From the NCBI RefSeq assembly GCF_012396235.1, contig NZ_JAAXPA010000032.1:42065-106064 (forward strand): a stretch of DNA of 64,000 nucleotides. Direction: 5' to 3'. Made by a program: the position numbers and the translations under genes. How positions within the stretch are numbered: position 1 is the stretch's first letter; every line of letters begins with the position of its first letter. The notes under the pieces are model-generated. The model ran no database searches. It saw only the letters and a program-made list of their open reading frames with translations, and was not told the origin of the DNA. The DNA comes from Rhodococcus opacus. GTDB lineage: Bacteria; Actinomycetota; Actinomycetes; Mycobacteriales; Mycobacteriaceae. This document shows, in pieces, positions 9,409 to 16,061 of the stretch.

Positions 9409-10529
9409 CCGTGAGCGCTGTACAGAACCTGCCCGTGGCGGACGGACGGCTCGGCACCATCGACATCGGATCGCTCGAGCTCGAGAGCGGAACAGTGATC
9501 CCGTCGGTGTCCCTTGCCGTGCAGCGATGGGGTGAGCTGTCCCCCAACCGGGACAACGTCGTGCTCGTCGAGCACGCCCTCACCGGTGACTCCCACGTCA
9601 CCGGACCCGTCACCGACGAGCACCCCTCCCCCGGATGGTGGACCGGAATGGTCGGTCCGGGTGCGCCGATCGACACCGACGAGTGGTGCGTCGTCGCGAC
9701 CAACGTCCTCGGTGGCTGCCGCGGCACCACCGGTCCCGGTTCGATCGCCGAGGACGGGCGCCCGTGGGGCAGCCGCTTCCCGGAGATCTCCATCCGCGAC
9801 CAGATCGCGGCCGAGAAGAAGTTCACCGACCTGCTGGGCATCGACAAGCTGGCGTCCGTCGTCGGTGGTTCGATGGGCGGGATGCGCGCGCTCGAGTGGG
9901 CCGTCACCTACCCGGACCAGGTGGCGTCGGCGCTCGTTCTCGCGGTCGGCGCCCGCGCGACCGCCGACCAGATCGGCACGCAGACCACCCAGATCGCGGC
10001 CATCACCAGCGACCCCGACTGGCAGGGCGGCGACTATCACGGCACCGGCCGGATCCCCCTGGCGGGTCTGCGCATCGCCCGCCGGATCGCGCACCTGACG
10101 TACCGCACCGAGAGCGAACTCGACTCCCGGTTCGCGAACTCGCCGCAGGACGGCGAGGACCCGTGGCGCGGCGGACGGTACTCCGTCGAGAGCTACCTCC
10201 AGCACCAGGCCGACAAGCTGGTCGGCAGGTTCGACCCGAGCACGTATGTGCTGCTGTCCGAGGCCATGAACCGGCACGACGTGGGCCGCGGTCGCGGTGG
10301 CATCGCCGCGGCGCTGGGGACGATCACCGCCCCCGTCATCGTGGGCGGCGTCGACTCCGACCGCCTGTACCCGATCCGCCTGCAGGAGGATCTGGCCAAC
10401 GACATCCCCACCTGCGACGGTCTGCGGGTGCTCAACTCGCGGGACGGCCACGACGGGTTCCTCACCGAGGCCGCCGCCGTCGCGAAACTGCTCTCCGAGA
10501 CGATGCAACTGGCACGCGCCGGACGCTGA
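9405..10529 (+). CDS. metX: homoserine O-acetyltransferase
   Basis: A 374-residue alpha/beta-hydrolase-fold enzyme that activates homoserine with acetyl-CoA for MetY. The nucleophile elbow is GGSMGGMRALEW, and the family segments ALTGDSHVTG, NVLGGCRGTTGP and the C-terminal GHDGFL with the catalytic histidine are present. The start is either TTG 9405, which overlaps the metY stop by 4 bp (TTGA), or GTG 9411. I prefer the overlap because it allows coupled translation. Ends 20 bp before a shared hairpin. Confidence 0.95.
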   Translation: MTVSAVQNLPVADGRLGTIDIGSLELESGTVIPSVSLAVQRWGELSPNRDNVVLVEHALTGDSHVTGPVTDEHPSPGWWTGMVGPGAPIDTDEWCVVATNVLGGCRGTTGPGSIAEDGRPWGSRFPEISIRDQIAAEKKFTDLLGIDKLASVVGGSMGGMRALEWAVTYPDQVASALVLAVGARATADQIGTQTTQIAAITSDPDWQGGDYHGTGRIPLAGLRIARRIAHLTYRTESELDSRFANSPQDGEDPWRGGRYSVESYLQHQADKLVGRFDPSTYVLLSEAMNRHDVGRGRGGIAAALGTITAPVIVGGVDSDRLYPIRLQEDLANDIPTCDGLRVLNSRDGHDGFLTEAAAVAKLLSETMQLARAGR

Positions 10530-10547
10530 CACCGGCGCCGGACGACG

Positions 10548-10579
10548 CCCGCTCGGACCGCTAGCCGGTTCCGAGCGGG
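10548..10579. terminator. bidirectional hairpin terminator (metX / DUF3017 gene)
   Basis: CCCGCTCGGA (10548-10557) is perfectly complementary to TCCGAGCGGG (10570-10579), with extra CCG/CGG pairing inside the loop. It lies between the convergent metX and DUF3017 genes and overlaps the latter's stop codon. Confidence 0.7.
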
Positions 10580-10845
10580 TCGATCGACACGGCCAGCCAC
10601 ACGATCGCGCCCCCGACGGCCACGAGCGCGCCCACGTCGAAAGGCTTGCTGCGCACCGCGAGCAGTCCGACGCGCTCCGACGGCATCATCAACCGGAAGA
10701 CCGCCGCGAGCAGCGTGGCGACACCGAACACGAACGCGCCTCGTCGCCACCGATCCGCGAGCACGAACACGACGGCCACGACGATGACGACGAGGACTGC
10801 GAGCATCGGCAGATTCTTCTTCGCGAACTGCCCCCAGTCGGCCAT
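10561..10845 (-). CDS. DUF3017 small membrane protein
   Basis: A small protein of 94 residues with three hydrophobic segments (MLAVLVVIVVAVVFVLA, FVFGVATLLAAVFRLM and a C-terminal ALVAVGGAIVWLAVSI), separated by short basic loops. Next to folD in actinobacteria this position is held by the DUF3017 family, whose function is unknown. ATG 10845 starts one base after the folD stop; an alternative ATG at 10869 overlaps folD by 23 bp. It is probably cotranscribed with folD. Confidence 0.82.
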   Translation of the reverse strand: MADWGQFAKKNLPMLAVLVVIVVAVVFVLADRWRRGAFVFGVATLLAAVFRLMMPSERVGLLAVRSKPFDVGALVAVGGAIVWLAVSIDPLGTG

Positions 10846-10846
10846 G

Positions 10847-11716
10847 TCAGCCGAGAGACGCTGCGACACGCTCGGCCCGCTCCACGACGTTGGTCAGCAG
10901 GAAGGCGCGGGTGAGCGGCCCGACGCCACCGGGGTTCGGGGACAGGAAGCCGGCGACCTCGGCAACGTCCGCCGCCACGTCGCCGCGCAGTCCGTCCTCG
11001 GTGCGGCTCACACCCACGTCGAGCACCGCGGCACCGGGCTTGACCATGTCGGCCGTGACCAGCCCGGGTACACCCGCCGCGGCGATGACTATGTCGGCGC
11101 GGCGGACCTCGGCGCCGAGGTCCCGCGTACGGGTGTGGCAGAGGGTGACGGTGGCGTTCTCGCTGCGCCGGGTGAACAGCAGACCGATCGGGCGACCCAC
11201 GGTGACACCGCGACCGACGACGACGACGTGGGCACCCTCGATCGGCACCTCGTACCGGCGCAGCAGGTGCAGGATTCCGCGCGGCGTGCACGGCAGCGGC
11301 GCTTCCTTGCCCAGCACCAGCCGGCCCAGGTTGACCGGGTGCAGGCCGTCGGCGTCCTTGTCGGGGTCGATGCGCTCGAGGGCGGTGTTCTCGTCGAGCT
11401 GCTTCGGCAGCGGGAGCTGCACGATGTAGCCGGTGCAGTCCGGGTTGGCGTTGAGCTCGTCGATGGTGGCGTCGAGCTTCTCCTGCGTGATGTCGCCGGG
11501 CAGGTCGCGGCGGATCGAGGTGATCCCGACCTTCGCGCAGTCGTTGTGCTTCCCGCGCACGTAGGCGGCCGACCCCGGGTCGTCGCCCACCAGAACGGTG
11601 CCGAGACCGGGCGTGATGCCCTTGTCCTTCAGGGCGCTCACCCGCACCTTCAGGTCTTCGAAAATCTCGTCGCGGGTCGCCTTGCCATCGAGGATCGTTG
11701 CAGTCACGTGCCCCAT
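10847..11716 (-). CDS. folD: bifunctional methylene-THF dehydrogenase / methenyl-THF cyclohydrolase
   Basis: A 289-residue one-carbon-metabolism enzyme interconverting methylene-, methenyl- and formyl-tetrahydrofolate with NADP. The signatures are present: YVRGKHNDCAKVGI with the catalytic lysine region, GYIVQLPLPKQ, PCTPRGILHLL, and the Rossmann loop VVVVGRGVTVGRP. The last part (FLSPNPGGVGPLTRAFLL) is the second PROSITE-type signature. The ATG at 11716 could be replaced by the in-frame GTG at 11707, three residues later. Proximity to metX-metY joins it to methionine supply only by neighbourhood. Confidence 0.95.
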   Translation of the reverse strand: MGHVTATILDGKATRDEIFEDLKVRVSALKDKGITPGLGTVLVGDDPGSAAYVRGKHNDCAKVGITSIRRDLPGDITQEKLDATIDELNANPDCTGYIVQLPLPKQLDENTALERIDPDKDADGLHPVNLGRLVLGKEAPLPCTPRGILHLLRRYEVPIEGAHVVVVGRGVTVGRPIGLLFTRRSENATVTLCHTRTRDLGAEVRRADIVIAAAGVPGLVTADMVKPGAAVLDVGVSRTEDGLRGDVAADVAEVAGFLSPNPGGVGPLTRAFLLTNVVERAERVAASLG

Positions 11717-11740
11717 TCTCTCAGGTTCGCCACACGCGCG

Positions 11741-12346
11741 TCAGGTCGGTTCCACCACGAGCCCGTTGGCCGTCGCGTACGCGATGGCCTGGGTGAGTTC
11801 GATCTGCGCCTTGTCCAGCGAGACCGCCGTCCACAGGTTCGCGTCGACGTGGGCGCCGCGCAGGTCCGCGCCGTCGAATTTCGCGCCGCCGGTGCGGGCG
11901 CCGAACAGGTCCGCCGAGCGGAGAACGGCGCGGCGGAGGTCCGTGCGGACGAGGTTGGCCTCCCGGAACCGGCAGTCCGTGAAATCGAGTCCGCGCAGGT
12001 CCGCGCCGCCCAGCGACGCGAGCGTGAAATCACATTCGTCGAAGACCATCGGGCGCAGTCGGCAGTTGTCGAATTCCGATCCGAGGAAGCTGCAGTTGCG
12101 GAACTCGCTGTGCCACAGCGTCGTTCTGGTGAACGAGCACGAGCGGAACGCCGTCCCCACATGACGCGACTCGGCGAGGTCGGCGCCCGTGAAATCACAG
12201 TCGGTGAAGATCACCGACTCGGTGCGGAGTTCACTCAGGTCGGCGTCGCGGAAGTTGCATTTCGTGTAGTGCCGCCGCTGCCAGTTCTGCGCGGGGAGTC
12301 GTGCGTCGCCGTAGTCCTCACCCACCACCTCTTCTACCGGATCCAT
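11741..12346 (-). CDS. pentapeptide-repeat protein (MfpA/Qnr-like fold)
   Basis: A 201-residue protein built almost entirely of pentapeptide repeats A(D/N)LXX, for example CNFRDADLSEL, CDFTGADLAES, CSFLGSEFDN and AKFDGADLRGAHVDANL. These form a right-handed quadrilateral beta-helix that can mimic DNA. Length and continuity resemble MfpA and Qnr, which bind DNA gyrase, but gyrase binding is only inference here. The C-terminal 25 residues leave the repeat pattern. It is transcribed away from the integrated element, whose left end lies 54 bp upstream of its start. Confidence 0.85.
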   Translation of the reverse strand: MDPVEEVVGEDYGDARLPAQNWQRRHYTKCNFRDADLSELRTESVIFTDCDFTGADLAESRHVGTAFRSCSFTRTTLWHSEFRNCSFLGSEFDNCRLRPMVFDECDFTLASLGGADLRGLDFTDCRFREANLVRTDLRRAVLRSADLFGARTGGAKFDGADLRGAHVDANLWTAVSLDKAQIELTQAIAYATANGLVVEPT

Positions 12347-12399
12347 GCGTCCATCATGCCGCCTCGCGGTGTGCCCCTAAGCTGTGCGGGTGTTCCGAG

Positions 12400-12412
12400 T
12401 GATGTTCCACGA
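12400..12412 (+). other. attL core of the serine-integrase element
   Basis: TGATGTTCCACGA, identical to 24377-24389. Upstream bases (GTGTTCCGAG at 12390) are chromosomal and encode the original trmL N-terminus; bases to the right (GTTGGACAACAACC) belong to the element. The native frame continues for eight element-derived codons and stops at a TAG near 12438. Confidence 0.88.
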
Positions 12413-12499
12413 GTTGGACAACAACCTCCACAAAACATAGGCAGGTCCCAGCGTGCTGCAACACGCTTGGGGGCTCGGCACCAGACAATGGAGGTGGTC

Positions 12500-12739
12500 T
12501 TGCACCAATTGCCAAGCGTAGCAACCCACACCGTCACCTATGAGGTTGAGAGCGCGTACCCCGAGCCCGTAGAGCTTGGGATCACCTCTGCTCCCGTCGA
12601 GTTCATCCGAGAGCGCATCGACGGCGTAGCCCGAATCTCGGGGGATCCGGTCACCGAGGTCTGGAACGACGAGGACGGCTCGACCGTCGCCAGGTTCGAG
12701 TCCGGCACCCACCGCATCTACCGTGCGGAAGTGCGTTGA
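12500..12739 (+). CDS. small hypothetical protein, left end of element
   Basis: A 79-residue acidic protein (HQLPSVATHTVTYEVESAYPEPV, then SGDPVTEVWNDEDGSTVARFESGTHRIYRAEVR) that I do not recognise. The sequence favours the TTG at 12500, since GGAGGTGG lies five bases before it; the ATG at 12488 is in frame but has no ribosome site. Its stop overlaps the next ORF by one base (TGATG), so the two form a unit. Position at the left element boundary is typical for cargo or excision helpers, but nothing proves a role. Confidence 0.62.
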   Translation: MHQLPSVATHTVTYEVESAYPEPVELGITSAPVEFIRERIDGVARISGDPVTEVWNDEDGSTVARFESGTHRIYRAEVR

Positions 12740-12942
12740 TGCCTCAGTACCGTCGCCGACGTGCTCGGCGCGCGCTGCCGCCTGAGTTCGCGGCGAACGG
12801 TGCCCTGATCGCCAAGTACGACTGCGTCTGCTACTGGTGCGGGGAGCCGATACTCCCCGGTCACCCGATCCGGTTCCTTAAGCGTCAGCCACTGCATGAC
12901 GGTCCCTGCTCGATCGCGATGCACGACACCGCATCCGGCTAG
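12739..12942 (+). CDS. small CxxC protein, zinc-ribbon-like
   Basis: A 67-residue protein with a basic N-terminus (PQYRRRRARRALPPEF) and a motif CVCYWCGEPILPGHPIRF followed by a third Cys in GPCSIAMHD. The CxxC-n-C/H spacing suggests a single zinc-binding ribbon of the kind found in phage and integrative-element proteins. ATG 12739 overlaps the preceding stop by one base. It is followed after 15 bp by a strong hairpin, so the two small genes look like a complete transcription unit. Confidence 0.65.
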   Translation: MPQYRRRRARRALPPEFAANGALIAKYDCVCYWCGEPILPGHPIRFLKRQPLHDGPCSIAMHDTASG

Positions 12943-12957
12943 TCGACTCGTTCGCTG

Positions 12958-12981
12958 GGTCACGGACTCCGGTCCGTGACC
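12958..12981 (+). terminator. terminator after the left small-gene pair
   Basis: GGTCACGGAC (12958-12967) and GTCCGTGACC (12972-12981) form a perfect 10-bp stem closed by the tetraloop TCCG, 15 bp past the stop codon at 12940-12942. Confidence 0.7.
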
Positions 12982-13971
12982 TGGGGTGCGGGTCGGGTTC
13001 CGCGCTGTCGGCCGTTCCGGTACGCCAGGCGTTCTCTTCCCCAGATCACCAAAGCCTCTGTGCCCGTGGGCCCCCAACGGGTAGGCCGCCTCACCAGCGG
13101 TGCCGTCGCCCGTCAGAGGGGCCACAGCACCTATTCCTCGATCACACGTAGCTCACCCGGTTAAGGCGGACTCGAGCGGGAACGGCGTGGTAGCCGTACG
13201 AGCGCGTGGAACATCCCAGTCCCGGGGACCGACGGGCAATGCCGTGGTCCCGTGCATACCAACCGATCGAAGCGATACGACCGACCGGCATGATGTACTC
13301 CCGTACCTTGTGCGGTACGGGGTACGCCCTGCCCTCCCTCCGCTCCACTCCCTCCCGGCACGGCCCGGCCCGAGGGCAGGGCATTGAACACAGCCGCCGT
13401 AGGCGTCCGCTCCCAATCTGTACCGACCTACTTGTCGAAGGCCCTCCGTGCAGCGCCCGGACTCGAGTAGCGGTGCAGCACGTCATGTAACCGAACGAGA
13501 AGGTCGACAAGGAGATCTACGACAAGTTCGACTACCAGGACACCACGCACCGAGAAGTCGGTTCATCTGGACCTTCGTCAAGGATATCGGAGGACGTCCT
13601 CCGACCGTTCCGGCTCGCGGACGCTCGGTCAAACTGCCGGTTCACGACCAGAATCTCTCACGATCTGTGACCCCGCACACGTCGCCGCACCTCAGGGTCC
13701 GCCAACTAAGAGGGCTTACGACCGGGGAATTTCATCGATGTGACTCACAACATCTCGGGTTGAGTGTTTCTGTCGGCCACTAGGTGTAGCGTTTGAGACG
13801 CCGGAACAGGACAAGGCCCCCACTCGGGGGTTAGATCCCCGAGTCGGGTGCGCTTGACTGCATTTGGTCGATGCCTTTCGAGCGTAACTTAGGCTAGCTC
13901 GCCCCTCCAGATGGGGGGCGGATTTCACGGGATCGTTCTTGGATACCGCCGGCCGGAATGGAGGTGGGACC
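12982..13971. other. 990-bp gene-poor, highly structured region
   Basis: No convincing protein gene. Several strong inverted repeats follow one another: GGGACC/GGTCCC with inner ACGG/CCGT (13225-13251); GTAC plus CCCGTACC with GGTACGGG plus GTAC and one bulged base (13295-13325); directly adjoining it GCCCTGCCCTC/GAGGGCAGGGC (13326-13382); the palindrome CGGAGGACGTCCTCCG (13588-13603); and ACTCGGGG/CCCCGAGT (13822-13844). Between about 13487 and 13680 there are out-of-frame pieces that read like protein (KVDKEIYDKFDYQDTTHREV in one frame, FIWTFVKDIGG in another), so a decayed small gene is possible. The region may also hold a structured RNA and the promoter of the TIR unit. Confidence 0.45.
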
Positions 13972-14121
13972 ATGTCCCCCATCCGCACCACTCGCGTATC
14001 CCGCACTACCCGGACCGTTCGCGTCCCGGTCCGGACGAAGGTCGGCAACACGACGACCACGAAGTCCGTGCCGGCGAAGGTCACCACGGTTACCCGTACG
14101 ACTACGGTTCGGGGGCGGTGA
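13972..14121 (+). CDS. 49-residue basic Thr/Arg-rich protein preceding the TIR gene
   Basis: A very small protein (SPIRTTRVSRTTRTVRVPV, then TKVGNTTTTKSVPAKVTTVTRTTTVRGR) made of alternating Thr/Val/Arg, likely beta-rich and strongly basic. ATG 13972 has an excellent ribosome site, GGAGGTGGG, five bases upstream, which is why I take it as real despite its size. It ends three bases before the ATG of the TIR gene (or overlaps its alternative GTG), so the two are almost certainly translated together. It resembles no family I know; nucleic-acid binding or a partner role for the TIR protein is inference. Confidence 0.6.
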   Translation: MSPIRTTRVSRTTRTVRVPVRTKVGNTTTTKSVPAKVTTVTRTTTVRGR

Positions 14122-14123
14122 AC

Positions 14124-14837
14124 ATGTCCATGCGTTGCACTGCCCCAGTACAAGGACACCGCTCGGCGAGCGCGCGCGCGAACTGCCCTGCGTGCAGGTC
14201 CGGATCCCGGTCGTATGCGTCTTATACGTCGTACACCCGGCCGCCCTCCTACCCTGCGCCGGCCCCCCAGTACCGGGGTAGTGGCAGTGGGCCGTCCAGC
14301 GGCGGGAGTCGGCGTCGATCTGCAGGAGGGTTGTTGTACACGGTCGCAGAAGACCGCACTCTTGCCCCCGTTCGCCAGGCAGTCGAGAGGCAAGCGGAGT
14401 CCTACCCCGCACAGTCCTACCCTGATCGCTACGACCTCTTTCTTTGCCATGCTTGGGGTGATCGGCAGGGTGCTGCGAAGGAGTTGAACGATCTCCTGGT
14501 GGCCCTGGACGTGAAGGTCTGGTTCAGCGAGGTTGCCGTCAAACTCGGTACGTCATTGGTCCGCGAGATCGACAGGGGGCTGAGTAAGTCTCGGGCAGGC
14601 ATCGTGCTGGTGACCCCGGAGCTGTTCACCAGCCTCAACGCGCAGGGCATCGCTGACAAGGAACTCTCTGCGTTACTCGCGACCGACCTTGTCATCCCCG
14701 TCGCACACGGAACGACGTTCGAAGCACTCCGGGACGTCAGTCCCTTGCTTGCCGCTCGTTCTGGGTTGAGCACCGAGAGCTCATCGTTAGAAGAGGTCGC
14801 CGCCAAGATCGCCGAGACTGTGGACGTGGACGACTAG
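14124..14837 (+). CDS. TIR-domain protein with N-terminal CxnCxxC ribbon
   Basis: A 237-residue protein. Residues 5-24 hold C5, GHR and CPAC (21-24), a probable small zinc ribbon; residues 28-70 are a Ser/Tyr/Pro/Gly-rich linker; residues 102-235 are a TIR domain beginning YDLFLCHAWGD, with WFSEVAVKLGTSLVREIDRGL and SKSRAGIVLVTPELF and a candidate catalytic glutamate at 180 (DKELSALL). Bacterial TIR domains often cleave NAD+ and serve in anti-phage defence; that role is inferred from family and from its place on a mobile element. ATG 14124 (GGGGG upstream) is preferred; GTG 14118 is possible. No ThsA-like effector is adjacent. Confidence 0.85.
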   Translation: MSMRCTAPVQGHRSASARANCPACRSGSRSYASYTSYTRPPSYPAPAPQYRGSGSGPSSGGSRRRSAGGLLYTVAEDRTLAPVRQAVERQAESYPAQSYPDRYDLFLCHAWGDRQGAAKELNDLLVALDVKVWFSEVAVKLGTSLVREIDRGLSKSRAGIVLVTPELFTSLNAQGIADKELSALLATDLVIPVAHGTTFEALRDVSPLLAARSGLSTESSSLEEVAAKIAETVDVDD

Positions 14838-15283
14838 GGCGGGTTCCGATCGTTCCGGCATAGGTGGGTCTCGCCGTCCTTGTCAGACGCTGCCGGCCCT
14901 CGATGGCCTGCTCACAGGGTTGAGGGGCAGTTCCTAGCCGGCTGAGCCGAACTACGAACCTCACACGGGTGCAACCAGGTTCGGAGCAATGGCGAATGCC
15001 TTGCTCGGTCGGATCCCGAGCGTGTGCCACTCCTCGGGGAGGGTCTCGGCCCTCCCCGAGGAGATCTCGCCGTTGAACTGGTACGAGTACCGGCTGTCGA
15101 GCCGTTGACGCCACCGGTTGTCCTGATCGACTTGGAAACCCGTACACGAGGGCTCACGCGCATAACGTCCCGGTCTAAAACGGGGGTAGGGGGAGGCTCC
15201 CCTGGGTGCCCTGGCACCCCGAACTGAACTGCAGAGATGGGTCGATCAGGCTCGTCGACCTGGTGGGGTCGACCGCGTGAGAC
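14838..15283. other. non-coding stretch with strong hairpins downstream of the TIR gene
   Basis: No supported gene. A perfect 12-bp stem, CCTCGGGGAGGG (15032-15043) with CCCTCCCCGAGG (15050-15061), is a strong terminator-like hairpin about 195 bp after the TIR stop. Further along are GGGTGCC/GGCACCC (15204-15219) and GTCGACC/GGTCGAC (15254-15273). These continue the element's pattern of structured intergenic DNA. Confidence 0.5.
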
Positions 15284-15655
15284 GTGCAGAGGTGCCTGCG
15301 CGGTCTGACGGATACGCCGGATCCGAGGGCCGACCTGCGACGACGCGGCCCCTCCCGTGTCCAGCCTGTGTGTGCAGCGTGTGCTGCATACCCGAGCAGC
15401 TCAACCTGTGCAGTGTGCGTGCGAGCGCACCACCACCACTACCTAGGCAGAGCAGGGACTACTGGGTGCCTGCTCGAGTACCCGGCCTACTGGGCACGTA
15501 GTGAGCAGCTTGTGGAGCTGGCCCAGCTCACGCGATCTCGGAGAGATCTCCGGATGCCACCGGAACAGGAATGTTGCCCCTCAGCGTCTCAAACGCCTCG
15601 GTTGCCGTCTTTCCTGCTTTCCAGAGGTTTTCGATCGCGAGGATGGCCTCCATGA
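15284..15655 (+). CDS. possible Cys-rich small protein (uncertain)
   Basis: An open frame of 123 codons from GTG 15284. Its middle reads PVCAACAAYPSSSTCAVCVR, two CxxC pairs as in a zinc finger, followed by HHHHYLGRAGTTGCLLEYPAYWARSEQLVELAQ. The amino-acid pattern looks protein-like, but there is no good ribosome site, and the end overlaps the convergent ORF at 15528-15839 by 128 bp. The true end may be different. I rate it a candidate only. Confidence 0.33.
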   Translation: MQRCLRGLTDTPDPRADLRRRGPSRVQPVCAACAAYPSSSTCAVCVRAHHHHYLGRAGTTGCLLEYPAYWARSEQLVELAQLTRSRRDLRMPPEQECCPSASQTPRLPSFLLSRGFRSRGWPP

Positions 15656-15839
15656 GTCCGTACGTGAAGCTCTCGTCGTTCTTCGCGAACAGCTTGGTGT
15701 CGTCGTCGGTGTAGATGATCGTTCCGTCTGGGAACGTCATCCACCGGCCAGGGCCGATGAGCGGAACTGCCTCGTAACCCCCGTCAACCCAGACAGCACT
15801 CTCAGCCTGGCTGTCCATCTTGTCTTCGAAGTTGCCCAT
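15528..15839 (-). CDS. hypothetical acidic protein of the element
   Basis: A 103-residue acidic protein (MGNFEDKMDSQAESAVWVDG, then WMTFPDGTIIYTDDDTKLFAKNDESF and a helical LMEAILAIENLWKAGKTATEAFETL). Codon use is less GC-biased than in the chromosome. It resembles no family I recognise. It stands alone between the TIR unit and the nuclease gene, transcribed from right to left. Confidence 0.6.
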   Translation of the reverse strand: MGNFEDKMDSQAESAVWVDGGYEAVPLIGPGRWMTFPDGTIIYTDDDTKLFAKNDESFTYGLMEAILAIENLWKAGKTATEAFETLRGNIPVPVASGDLSEIA

Positions 15840-16061
15840 TTGAGATTGGCCTCCACTTGTCCGCCTAGCCTACTGAGTCTACGGCGGTGCCCGGCTCTGC
15901 TGGCCCCGTGTCCTGCCGCAGCCCGCGAATGTGCATGTGCCAGTCCTGGGGCCTGATCCTTCAGCGGTTTCAACTCCTCACTTCGCCAGGTTTGCTGATA
16001 GTGGCGTGGACACCCACGACTGAGCACGCTGTCAATGGGCTCGGTGATACTTTCAAGATCG

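Noticed and set aside
10646..12487. Long plus-strand open frame across folD and the pentapeptide gene
   Set aside because: It is antisense to two well supported genes and rich in Arg/Gly/Val as expected for shadows in GC-rich DNA. Only the end beyond 12488 is a plausible gene.
13142..13510. Open frame of 122 codons on the minus strand in the structured region
   Set aside because: Composition is not protein-like, there is no ribosome site, and it coincides with the inverted repeats, which create open frames by chance.
14124..14837. Thoeris system
   Set aside because: A TIR protein is present but no ThsA-like NADase or SLOG-domain gene is nearby.
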